NCBI RefSeq assembly: GCF_037975245.1
Contig: NC_092567.1
Location: 5,092,214 to 5,156,213 of the forward strand
Direction: 5' to 3'
From: Apostichopus japonicus
Taxonomy: Eukaryota > Echinodermata > Holothuroidea > Aspidochirotida > Stichopodidae
Length of the DNA stretch: 64,000 bases
This document shows, piece by piece, positions 12,266-22,142 of this stretch. A model generated the notes under the pieces. The model saw only the letters and a program-made list of their open reading frames with translations. It made no database searches and was not told the origin of the DNA. A program made the translations under genes and the position numbers. Every line of letters begins with the position of its first letter. Position 1 is the first letter of the stretch.

Positions 12266-13282
12266 GTCAATTTGGATGTAATTTTATGGTATACTGTATA
12301 TAGGATGATTATATCATATTTTATCACAATAAGTTTTGGTAGGAATGAAGAGTTTGATTATTTTTCTTTTTCCAGATGAGCTCTTGACATCTTAAAATGC
12401 AAACAAGCATTCATTTTTTCGAATTTCAGCTAGCTGGTTGTTTAAAGTAACCTCATGCATTGGTGATATATGTTATTAAATGGAGCACCCTGAAATATAA
12501 AGCATTGATTTGGTAATCTCCCATGAGTTATAAGGAAATGCCATTGTGTATTTAGCTTCTGTACATGCTTCATACTGTGCCTTGATTCCAACTTTACATA
12601 CTGTGATGACAAATTTAAAACCTTTATAAAAACTACAGGATGATGCGGTATGACTTTTTGAAGTTTATATTTGGTATTGCCTGCACTCTCAAAATAATTA
12701 TTTTACCACTTATACATTCACTAATGCATTACTACAATAAGTTGGTGAAAGTAAAGTGGACTAGTACTCTATGTTACATCCCTGGTAGTCAAATTGGGGT
12801 CACAACCCTTGTTATGGTCACCAAATGTTTTTGGGGTGGCCAAATGTAAACAGTCAATTGGTAAAATGTCAGCCAGTGTTTTTAGTTTACTAGGAATTCA
12901 AAACGCGTGTTCCAGGGATGCATCTGCCCGAAAAAGTTTGCATTCCGCAGATAAAAACTTATGTCCCCCAAGACAAACCTGTGTTAACAGCACAAGCCAA
13001 GCTATGACCTTTACGTTCTTTTGAAGTCAAGTATAACATCCCTAGATCACAATTGCTTGCACTTTGAGACTAAATAGTATGGTTGAGGCCTATATATACA
13101 CACAAACGAATTAGAAAAGAAAAAATTAGTTGCAGTACATTTCAAGAAAATGTACAAATTTGAATGTTCACCAAAGCTGATGTTTTCCTGTTCTGGTAGA
13201 CTTAGCCTCAGCTAAGTGTAACATGCACAGTACGACTTCCTTGAGTACTGTAGACAAAAGAAAAAAACTATATTTGGCATTA

Positions 13283-13460
13283 CTTTACATCGTGACTAAC
13301 AGCAAAAAAGTCTTTGGATTGTTCTTTGCAAAACAACTTCTGTCATCCACCCCTACCCCCCCCCCAAGAAAAAAAAATAGAACGGCAACCTAAGTGTAAT
13401 TGTTCTCCCTTCTGAGCACTGGACACAAGCCCTTTAATCTAATTATTCAGGTAACTCTTG
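13283..13460 (+). repeat. Diverged direct duplication, copy 1
   Basis: CTTTACATCGTGACT through TTCAGGTAACTCTTG matches 14585-14771 block by block (AGTCTTT.GATTGTTCTTTG, CCACCCCTAC, CAAGAAAAAAA, ATCTAA.TATTCAGGTAAC), with clear substitutions and indels. Non-coding. The intervening 13461-14584 shows no recognised gene. Confidence 0.75.
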
Positions 13461-14584
13461 TGCCCGTAGAATAAAGCGGAAAAGGTTTGACAAATTTCCA
13501 AAGAGATACGCCATGCCCTCTTGAGTCAAAAGTGAACGACAGCCATTAAGACAGAAAGAAAGATGAGAGGCTTACCACAGCAATTTACAACAAATACTTT
13601 TCAAATTGATTTTACCACTGTACAATGAAGAATAACATTCAGATTACTATGAAATTCCTTACATATAGGAAAAGCTTGTTGAAATTATTGTTTCACAACA
13701 AAAAGGTCATGACCTAACCTTATGGATTTTGTGTACAAAAATATTGCAGCTTATAAACGATTGGTGTCTTTACACAGTAAAAAACAAAAACCACAAACAG
13801 CTCATTAACTTGAGCCTAAAATGACTGACTCTTCTAACTCATTGGGGTTAATTACATTCAAAATTTTGCAATTTTATGATAGGCAAATATTAAAAAGGTG
13901 GTACATGTAAACAAAAGTCTAGTATACCCATAGATATTGTTTTACATAGGCAGTGGTATTTTGAGAGAGTTGTCAGAGCTGGTAAATATTGGGTCTCCAT
14001 GCAAGCAAAAAACCTTCGACTACCATACCATTTACTGTACTCATGTTTATACAGTACTTATATGCATCTCTTCGACTGGTGTGTACCGTTCATTGAACAC
14101 AATTAGTATATATAAAAATTAAATAACTATCAATAGAGTTTGAAAATCAATTGTGAACAAGAATAAAACTTTTCTGCATTGTACTGAATTCACAATTTTA
14201 TTCACATAGTCATTTATATCGACAGTGTTCCTGTTGTGTTAATTTCTTTCTTTCTCCAAACAATACTGATCAGAATCAGCTTTCCAATAAAAAGATTATG
14301 TTATACGTAACTTAAACAGGGCCCTCTGTTTCAATCACTTTTAATCAGATTGGGAACCTCAGCAATGTAACTAATATTCTTTGCATCAGTGAAATCCATG
14401 CACACACAAACAGCAACCAAAATCATACACAGAAATAAAATATATTTGGTTGGGTGGTGCAACGTCAAGATTTATATGTGTTAATTTATTGTTGGATACA
14501 TCATCCTTCGTCAGAGAAATTGGCAGTTTTTTTCCACGTTACACACAAGCGCTACATACCGGCTACTGCATAAACAAACTTCTG

Positions 14585-14771
14585 CTTTACATCGTGACTC
14601 ACAGCAAAGAAGTCTTTAGATTGTTCTTTGCCAAACAACTTGTTTTCCACCCCTACTCCTCCCCTCCCCCAAGAAAAAAATAATAGAATGGCAACTTAAG
14701 TGTAAGCACTGAACACTGAACACTGAGCACTGAACACGAGCCCTTCAATCTAAGTATTCAGGTAACTCTTG
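14585..14771 (+). repeat. Diverged direct duplication, copy 2
   Basis: Partner of 13283-13460. This copy has a small internal expansion, with CACTGAACACTGA repeated near 14707-14735. Confidence 0.75.
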
Positions 14772-14902
14772 CGGAGAGTGAAGTTAAGAAAAGGTTCACT
14801 GTCTTACGAGAAATACGTGGAAAGTCCATTGTGATTGCGGTACACTCCGCACAATGACGTCACATAGTGACCTGTACGTTCATGTGCTTTTTGCACCACG
14901 TT

Positions 14903-15924
14903 TCTGGTCAGTTCGAATCTGCTACTGTAACTTTGACATCAAATAATGTCTCTTTGGACTAAACGGGAACCACGGTATTGTTTGTGTACTATTTACTACT
15001 AAAATACTTTAGACTAGTATGATCTAGCCCCCCAATTTTTTTCCCCGCCTCCAGCTATGCATTTTAAGGGCAGTTCCATGCTCCTAACTTTAAAGAAGCT
15101 TAATTGTATACCCTGCACATGTAATTTTGGTGGACTAGGCTAGACTGTACTCTTTACTACAAAAATACTGTAGACTAGTATGATGTAGCCCCCAATTTTT
15201 TTTTTTCGCCTTCAGCTATGCATTTGAAGGGCAGTTCCATGCTCCTAACTTTAAAGAAGCTTAATTGTATACCCTGCACATGTAATTTTGGTGGACTAGG
15301 CTACAGGGCTAAGCCTAGGTATGGACCAAGACAGTAATAGTAATACAAATAAGATATACTGTAGCCTAGGCCTAGGCCTATTCAAAATATTACCCTACTA
15401 ATAAAAAGTACTAGGTTTTCTGTAGGCAGCCTATAGCATTACCAATACCACAGGCTGTATACATTTTTGTTCATGGTGGGAAAAACATCCAGTTCCATCA
15501 TAACTGAAGTAAAAAAAAAAGTCTTTTTAACAACCTTTCAGCTCCATTTCCTTCATTGATTCCTTCTGTTGGGAGTTGAGTGGTACCAACGTTAGTAGTA
15601 GAACTAGGCCTGCAGTAGTACTAGCTGGGCTAACGGCAACACTAACATGAGTAGTGTCACTAATATTGGGCCTAACGTAAGGCATCTCATCACCATTGTC
15701 TAAATCGTCTAACTGAGATGAGCTTAGTCGCCACCGTGTCGTTCGTGGCACACATTTAAACGGGTTGCTTGTCCTGAAATAGTCTCTATATTTAGAAGGC
15801 ATTGTAGGCCTCAATATTGATCGACAAAAGTTCCGGAATTTTCTTAGAGCATAGAAGTAACGTCGTCCGTACTTTAAAAGTCTAAGGACAAGGTCTATAC
15901 TGTACATATAGCGCGATATGCACA
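14903..15924. repeat. 1.02-kb direct repeat, copy 1
   Basis: From TCTGGTCAGTTCGAATCTGC to GATATGCACA, this is almost base-for-base identical to 17676-18694, differing by a few single bases and homopolymer lengths. Inside it, a unit of about 160 bp (AAAATACT.TAGACTAGTATGAT to GGTGGACTAGGCTA) is present twice, at 15001-15143 and 15162-15303. A palindromic run of AGGCCTAGGCCT lies near 15366. The near-identity means the duplication is recent or homogenised. The arrangement of two direct repeats around unique DNA is LTR-like, but no primer-binding site or Pol is seen. Confidence 0.9.
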
Positions 15925-15925
15925 C
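15527..15925 (-). CDS. Open frame in the direct repeat, unknown basic protein (copy 1)
   Basis: A 132-codon minus-strand frame. An internal Met begins MPSKYRDYF, followed by an Arg-rich part (VPRTTRWRL), an acidic SSQLDDLDNGDE segment and a Ser/Thr-rich tail. The duplicate at 18297-18677 keeps the frame with one Val/Asp difference, but the copies are so alike that this says little about selection. The layout (basic start, acidic and Ser-rich middle) resembles N-terminal parts of transposon-encoded proteins, but I recognise no domain. It may be a first exon or a non-coding open frame. Confidence 0.3.
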   Translation of the reverse strand: MCISRYMYSIDLVLRLLKYGRRYFYALRKFRNFCRSILRPTMPSKYRDYFRTSNPFKCVPRTTRWRLSSSQLDDLDNGDEMPYVRPNISDTTHVSVAVSPASTTAGLVLLLTLVPLNSQQKESMKEMELKGC

Positions 15926-17675
15926 CAGGGTTGTTGATTTTTTTGATTTAAATCAGATTTTTTTGATTTAAATCGGATTTTTTTGATTTTTTTAAAACCA
16001 CATTTCAGTTGGACCCCATTGTTGCCTACATTATCACATATATGCACCCATATCCACCCAGATCATTATATCCCCACATTGGGGATATTATGGTGTTGAT
16101 CACTTTCAATTTGACCACATGTGACCCACTGCAGTGGCCATTTAATTCATCCAATTTGAACAAAACAAATGAGAGCAACGTATGGTGGTACCAAAAGTTG
16201 GTGGTGATCTCATATAGTTCCTGATATTCTCCCATTTGGCTTTTAAACACACTGTGATTGCTATGATGTGGGGATATACGTTGGCGGTTTAACGCCAGCT
16301 GATGTCTAGTTTTAATATATAAGCCTTATAGGCCTATAATATATTCAGAATACTTTGCAGGCTAATTAAACCTGGGCCCTGGGCCTCAATCAATTTCCCA
16401 TTGAACACACATGACCTAAGGCTACTGCAAGTCTAAGAATACCAGTTGTGTCCGCAAATCCGCAATATTACAACTTTTCAACAGCCGGACTACAAAAAAG
16501 CTACCTTAATTCACATTACATTGTAAAGATTCAACAGATTGGTTGCCATTTGCCAAAGTATTAAAGGACCACCTATTCAGCAACTCTGATCTTAAGTTAA
16601 TATTCCATGTCTTTGCCAAACTATGTAAAAACTAAAATACTCGCTACATTTCTCTAAATGTTTTATGTAACCCTAGTTCTGACCGTGATGCACTTGTGTG
16701 CGTGATATGATTCCTTTAAATAACAATTTCCAACTCGATAAATATCTTGGTAAACACTGAAACTCAAAATTTAAAAAAGTAGCCTGCTGTTTATTTAGAT
16801 CTGATGCATCATGTCTTTTACTGTTTTAGGCCCTAATTGACTTGGACAGTTGGACTACAACAGTTCTGAATTCTGAAGTTAGCAAAATAGATGTTTTTAA
16901 TGTTTCTATTATTTATTCGTTTCCAACTTCCAATTGATGTTTTCACTGTAGGCTATAGACGGAATAAAACTGAAAAATGACCGAAAAATCTGGTATGTAT
17001 CTGTCATTACTCCATACCTAGGAATACATCGACCCAGAAGGTCACTTAGGCTTTTGGAATGACTTTGGTCGCATGATCGTATATGGACAGTACCAGCCTC
17101 TCTTTTAGAACATTGCTCACAGACTACTATAATCTAATTTAGTTGCTCCAGGGATTGCCTTTTTCACCTTAATCCAATGGACTCAACATAAAGCCTCATT
17201 CACCTCCCGGAGTCCTGGTCCTCGATTCCTCGAAGAATGAAAGGAATGGTCACCTCCTGTCTATCACCACTGAGTTGTGCCGCAACAAAACCAACCATGC
17301 AATACATCACTCAATATATCATATGCATGCATACAACTTTCATGGCATCAAAATATAGCAAACTACATTCCTGATTTTGTAGGGTTTAGCTACAAATTCC
17401 AGCGTAATGAGTATGGAAATTTAGTGAGTGAACGAACTACAGTATGTCTGGTTCAAGTAATCTAGGCCTAGTAATTCTGGTACCACAGAGACTGGAAATA
17501 ACGAGGGGGGTAGCCTGAATGTCTTACAATAAATTATTGTGTGTACTCTAATATAGAATTGGTGATTTGCAATGATTTCAAGCAACTATTCACATAAAAA
17601 ATGGAAAAGTAGTAAAAGTGATTTAAATCAGTGATTTTTTTGAAAAAAATCATCTGATTTAAATCGCGATTTAAA
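15926..17675. mobile_element. 1.75-kb segment with palindromic GATTTAAATC ends, possible non-autonomous DNA element
   Basis: The left end (CAGGGTTGTTGATTTTTTTG then GATTTAAATCAGATTT) and the right end (GATTTAAATC, GATTTTTTTG, then two more GATTTAAATC-type blocks ending CTGG) form inverted repeats around 1.7 kb with no long open frame. The start CAGGG and end CTG are hAT-like. The expected 8-bp target duplication is not present at these positions, possibly because the element sits exactly between the two 1.02-kb repeats. The interior holds no recognised gene. Confidence 0.5.
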
Positions 17676-18694
17676 TCTGGTCAGTTCGAATCTGCTACTG
17701 TAACTTTGACATCAAATAATGTCTCTTTGGACTAAACGGGAACCACGGTATTGTTTGTGTATTATTTACTACTAAAATACTTTAGACTAGTATGATCTAG
17801 CCCCCCAATTTTTTTCCCCGCCTCCAGCTATGCATTTTAAGGGCAGTTCCATGCTCCTAACTTTAAAGAAGCTTAATTGTATACCCTGCACATGTAATTT
17901 TGGTGGACTAGGCTAGACTGTACTCTTTACTACAAAAATACTGTAGACTAGTATGATGTAGCCCCCAATTTTTTTTTCGCCTTCAGCTATGCATTTGAAG
18001 GGCAGTTCCATGCTCCTAACTTTAAAGAAGCTTAATTGTATACCCTGCACATGTAATTTTGGTGGACTAGGCTACAGGGCTAAGCCTAGGTATGGACCAA
18101 GACAGTAATAGTAATACAAATAAGATATACTGTAGCCTAGGCCTAGGCCTATTCAAAATATTACCCTACTAATAAAAAGTACTAGGTTTTCTGTAGGCAG
18201 CCTATAGCATTACCAATACCACAGGCTGTATACATTTTTGTTCATGGTGGGAAAAACATCCAGTTCCATCATAACTGAAGTAAAAAAAAAGTCTTTTTAA
18301 CAACCTTTCAGCTCCATTTCCTTCATTGATTCCTTCTGTTGGGAGTTGAGTGGTACCAACGTTAGTAGTAGAACTAGGCCTGCAGTAGTACTAGCTGGGC
18401 TAACGGCAACACTAACATGAGTAGTGTCACTAATATTGGGCCTATCGTAAGGCATCTCATCACCATTGTCTAAATCGTCTAACTGAGATGAGCTTAGTCG
18501 CCACCGTGTCGTTCGTGGCACACATTTAAACGGGTTGCTTGTCCTGAAATAGTCTCTATATTTAGAAGGCATTGTAGGCCTCAATATTGATCGACAAAAG
18601 TTCCGGAATTTTCTTAGAGCATAGAAGTAACGTCGTCCGTACTTTAAAAGTCTAAGGACAAGGTCTATACTGTACATATAGCGCGATATGCACA
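17676..18694. repeat. 1.02-kb direct repeat, copy 2
   Basis: Near-identical partner of 14903-15924 (offset 2770-2773 bp), including the internal 160-bp duplication. It continues on the right into GTGCACACAGTAGCC, whereas copy 1 runs into the GATTTAAATC-ended segment. Confidence 0.9.
18297..18677 (-). CDS. Open frame in the direct repeat, unknown basic protein (copy 2)
   Basis: The second copy of the frame described at 15527-15925, 126 codons, differing by one residue in the shared part. Upstream on the minus strand lies the retrotransposon-tail-like frame at 18709-18903, so both may be remains of one mobile element. Confidence 0.3.
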   Translation of the reverse strand: MYSIDLVLRLLKYGRRYFYALRKFRNFCRSILRPTMPSKYRDYFRTSNPFKCVPRTTRWRLSSSQLDDLDNGDEMPYDRPNISDTTHVSVAVSPASTTAGLVLLLTLVPLNSQQKESMKEMELKGC

Positions 18695-18708
18695 GTGCAC
18701 ACAGTAGC

Positions 18709-18903
18709 CTACAGTAGTAGGCCTAGTAGAAAGTTGAGTCTTGTGTATCCGACATGCTCAGTGATTAACCTCCGCCATGTATCACGATCTTGCACAAGGT
18801 TTATTGCTTCTTCGAAATTGTTAATATTAACGTCCTTAAATTGCGACTTTATTTTTCCAAGCAAAGTAGTCACGGGCTTTCCTATTGGTTTAGTACAGTA
18901 CAA
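18709..18903 (-). pseudogene. Possible C-terminal tail of a non-LTR retrotransposon ORF2
   Basis: The minus-strand frame contains FEEAINLVQDRDTWRRLI followed by TEHVGYTRLNF. The AQDRDxWRRLI-type ending is characteristic of the last residues of reverse-transcriptase polyproteins of non-LTR retrotransposons. No reverse-transcriptase core is present beside it, so this is a short remnant if it is one. The call rests on one motif only. Confidence 0.4.
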
Positions 18904-19039
18904 TATACTATTTTACGTTTAGTTGTTCGAAGTTAAGTTAACGTTGCTGTCGACAAAATGAATATGCATAATGACCGACCGTACCGCAGACGGCGTGCCC
19001 GGTACGTTTATTCATTATTTTTTTAATTTTGTCTGGTCT

Positions 19040-19165
19040 TCTAAAGCGGAGAAAAACGATACCAAAAAAAAAAAAACCCCACAATTTCTAAATAATTTAA
19101 TAAAGCGGAGAAAAACGATACCAAAAAAAAAAAGAAACCCACAATTTCTAAATAATTTATTTTAA
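19040..19165 (+). repeat. Tandem duplication of about 60 bp
   Basis: AAAGCGGAGAAAAACGATACC, an A run, and CCCACAATTTCTAAATAATTTA occur twice in a row. Non-coding. 19166-19580 shows no recognised feature apart from possible promoter DNA of the downstream gene. Confidence 0.9.
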
Positions 19166-19581
19166 TTAATTACACCTGCCCTGTTTCACCCACGAAACAC
19201 GAACCAAATAGATTCGTTTCGTGTTTAATGTATTACAGTTCACATTTACAAGGAACATTACTCGGGACTCTATCAATTTCGGCGGTAAAACTTATACACT
19301 TTCAAAGATAGTTACAGTATATAGATATCGGAATACATCAGTGGCGTGTTGTCGGTATCATCTTTCTTCGGAAATTTGCTTGTATTTTGCTCAGTTTAGT
19401 GAACACCTCCTGTCGCGTTCACTCTAGTATCAAGGTTTATTGTTTCTGTCAACGGATCTAGTGTTTAAAGCAGTTTGGATTCATTATTTCCAGTGATTTA
19501 GTTGAGTGCATTTTTCGAATATCAACTTTTCGGTCATGTTGTAGTAGCCTATACTATAGCCTACCACTTGCATTATACCAC

Positions 19582-19726
19582 TTGCATTGTACGTGGTTCA
19601 GCACGTTAGTCGTTTACCAGCAAGAGAAGAAGTGCAAATATGTTGGAAGCTTGCTGGGGACCGAAGAAGATGAGCTCAGGAGAGAGTTACAACGGTATCA
19701 ACGTATGCCACAACCAAAATTACCAT
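19582..19726 (+). CDS. Four-exon unknown gene, exon 1
   Basis: A frame from ATG at 19582 runs to a donor at 19727 (CCAT followed by GTAATG), ending in phase 1. It encodes a hydrophobic start (MHCTWFSTLVVY), a lysine cluster, and an acidic/basic helix-like segment (TEEDELRRELQRYQRM). Joining its last base to exon 2 restores a Ser codon and keeps the only open frame of exon 2, which is the main reason to believe the model. The true start could lie in an upstream exon. No family recognised. Confidence 0.45.
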
Positions 19727-20164
19727 GTAATGTTTTTGCATGCTCTCATAATGTTTTAATTTTTTTCTTTATTTTAATTAGCCTAGGCTAGGCTAGGCCT
19801 AGGCCTACTTTGTTTTTTTTTTACTTATCCTGAAAACTAAAAGACGTGCAATGTAAGATTAGAAGCTACATCATTCATTGGAAGGATCATGCATCACGGA
19901 AGGTCAAATTGATAATATATTGTTTCTGAAATTGTTTGGTCCAAATATGAACTGCAAATGCTCCATTGATATTGTGATGCATTAAGATAAACCTTCAATT
20001 TTGTTGTTCTGGTTACACGCATCATTTCAGCTGTGTCACCTATTCTGTCTTACTACTGTTTTCTTTGATATATGGACATATTTTGACAGAATAAAGCTAG
20101 TTTTAACAAACATTTTCAATTTATGTCAAGAAGATTTCATAGAACCTTTGCTCTTTCCTTACAG

Positions 20165-20250
20165 CAGTCACTTGTGAGGAACTGCATTTCTTGAAATGCT
20201 TGACAGGTGCATTGGAATGCCAACAAGCCTTCCTTGGCAACAAGAAACAG
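20165..20250 (+). CDS. Four-exon unknown gene, exon 2
   Basis: The acceptor TTTGCTCTTTCCTTACAG and a GTTAGA donor bound 86 nt. Two of three frames are closed. The open one needs one base from the previous exon, exactly what exon 1 supplies, and ends in phase 0. It encodes VTCEELHFLKCLTGALECQQ followed by AFLGNKKQ, with three cysteines. Too short to have been listed as a reading frame. Confidence 0.6.
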
Positions 20251-20795
20251 GTTAGATTTTTGTAGTATTTTTTTAGAGGCATTTTTTAAAGGAGGATAGG
20301 TAGGTAGTTGAGAGATACACAACTTTCTGTACAGTTTCCCTTCAAATCAGCTATAAATATGCATCCTGCAAAGATTTCCCAAAAAACTGCCTCATCAGTA
20401 GCAATTTCAACCAGAAATTTCTTTAATCAGCAGAAAGAAACGGTTTGTGTTTGAAAGTCAACGTCCCAGTTTAAAGGAAATTCAAATATAAACCACTGTA
20501 CGGAGAGTAATGTAAAATGTCATTATTGTTCATCTTTAAACTTAAAGTAGTAGAGGTGTTGGGGAAGTGATGTTGATATACCATGTAAATTGTACCATCT
20601 TTGCTTTGTTTCTTTTTTTGCTTTGTTTTTATATGCTGCAAGGGCTTGAATCAGAACAATTGATAGAACTCTTTGAATAATACTCCCTCATTTAAAGGGA
20701 AGAATGACACTCCACAGCCATGCATCCATCATCTTTCCTCTAGGCCTGAGGTTGCTTATAACTTTGATAAAAGTTGTTCATACTTTTTCTTACAG

Positions 20796-20909
20796 ACAAG
20801 TTTTTCAGACCCAGAATTTTCATTTTTGGATGGCATTGCATTTGCACCATCAGAGACATCGGTTGATGCAGACAGTTTTGTCCAAGAATGCGAGACAGTG
20901 AAACTTGAG
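20796..20909 (+). CDS. Four-exon unknown gene, exon 3
   Basis: The acceptor is TACTTTTTCTTACAG and the donor GTATGTC. The exon is 114 nt, phase 0 at both ends and fully open. It encodes an acidic, Phe/Ser-rich stretch (DPEFSFLDGIAFAPSETSVD) ending CETVKLE. Phases match exons 2 and 4. The acidic, low-complexity composition suggests a flexible region; no domain recognised. Confidence 0.6.
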
Positions 20910-21571
20910 GTATGTCATATATAGTCATCCAATTATGCTGGCATTTTTGCCATTTGAAAAGGATTGCCCAGCCAAAAGTTATATCAAAGAGTACTATAAT
21001 CTGAACATTCTGGTAAAACTTACATTCAAATCTAATGCTTCGTTCTCGAATATTGACATTTGAAGTTTTCAAATTTTGTACCAAGAATAGACTTGAAGCA
21101 TACAGGTGTGATATCATAGGCTAGGTGCACACTCAGGAATAAGTTTTTTGTTTACTTCACAAACAAATTTCTATGCCAAAATTTGAATCATTCATAATGT
21201 AAATGCATCACATGTATGCATTGGTATTTAATTCCCATCTCCATTGGGCAAACAATCAAGGTTGCTTCGATTTCAATTTGGTAGGCCCAATTCGACCAGG
21301 GTAGGATACATGACTAAGCTTCAGCTGAACTTACTCGTTTTAATATCCAAAGTACATACACAGGAAAAAAATATCCTAGCAGTAAACCAAATTCCGTTGT
21401 GAATATCCCAACTCCAAATCCATGTTTCTCGTTCAATCCTGGGCGAAATACTACCGTGACTCTGTGTTATTCCATAGAGTTAGGCCTAGTTAGGCCAGTA
21501 ACATCCACTACGTACACAATCAGAAAAGACATGCAGTCACTAACAAAATATAAAAACGTCCGATCACTATA

Positions 21572-21572
<1 letters not shown>

Positions 21573-21604
<32 letters not shown>
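21573..21604. repeat. (TA)n tract
   Basis: A TA repeat of about 32 bp directly abutting the palindrome at 21606-21752. Confidence 0.9.
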
Positions 21605-21605
<1 letters not shown>

Positions 21606-21608
<3 letters not shown>

Positions 21609-21752
21609 ATTATTAGACAAAACCAGAGAACTACGATATGATTCATAATTGACAAATAGGGAGTAATGTTTTAGAAAATACTATTTCCTAAAACACTACT
21701 TATTTGTCAGTTATGAGTCATATCTTATTTCTCTGGTTTTCTCTAATAATAT
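21606..21752. repeat. 147-bp imperfect palindrome, probable foldback miniature element
   Basis: AATATTATTAGA...CCAGAGAA at the left is mirrored by TTCTCTGGTTTTCTC and TAATAATATT at the right. The arms match through GATTCATAATTGACAAATA to a centre near 21680 (GTTTTAGAAAATA.TATTTCCTAAAAC). It lies in the intron between exons 3 and 4 of the unknown gene, beside a (TA)n tract, as expected for insertion at TA. An RNA copy would fold into a long hairpin. Confidence 0.8.
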
Positions 21753-21831
21753 TTTTCTTTGGAGTAAAGGTGAATTTTCTCTATAATAAATATCTAGAGC
21801 CTATATATATGTTTGTTTCTGTTCTTTTCAG

Positions 21832-22041
21832 ATTTCTGTCATGGAATTGCCCCATGCCTTGATGCCCTACAACAGTAGAATACCGGTTGTGAACAGCATG
21901 ATTCATACTGTAGGGTCTGCAAGCAGCATGGGGTCACGTTTGTCAAGTGGTGTAGCGGGCGCATTTTCAGTGCAGACGGTACAATGCACCGAGAAATGTT
22001 TGCCATGTATGTACAAACTTTACAAAAAGTGTCAACTCTGA
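21832..22041 (+). CDS. Four-exon unknown gene, exon 4
   Basis: A strong acceptor (TTTGTTTCTGTTCTTTTCAG) opens an exon in phase 0. It encodes ISVMELPHALMPYNSRIPVV, then a Ser/Gly-rich part (GSASSMGSRLSSGVAGAF) and a Cys-rich end (VQCTEKCLPCMYK), reaching a TGA at 22039-22041. A donor-like GTATGT at 22007 (phase 1) offers an alternative splice to a further exon. If the TGA is used, the whole model encodes about 184 residues. The Penelope-like element begins about 100 bp downstream, so any later exon would be beyond it. Confidence 0.55.
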   Translation: MSVMELPHALMPYNSRIPVVNSMIHTVGSASSMGSRLSSGVAGAFSVQTVQCTEKCLPCMYKLYKKCQL

Positions 22042-22142
22042 TAATTGAGAAATACTGTAGCTTATAAACATAATATCTGACATATACTGCATGTGGGGCT
22101 TGGGGAAATGTATGATCCCTAATGTTTTGAAAAGAAGCAGAA

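Noticed and set aside
11906-12379. Several Cys/His/Met-rich open frames on both strands, resembling small secreted peptides
   Set aside because: The residues come from CATG and GCATGC repetition and appear equally on both strands; no signal peptide or splice context.
15926-17675. Confirmed hAT insertion
   Set aside because: CAGGG and CTG ends fit, but the flanking octamers (ATGCACAC and GTCAGTTC) do not match, so only a possible DNA element is claimed.
14903-18694. Complete LTR retrotransposon
   Set aside because: No primer-binding site, polypurine tract, Gag or Pol was found between the repeats, and no target duplication outside them.
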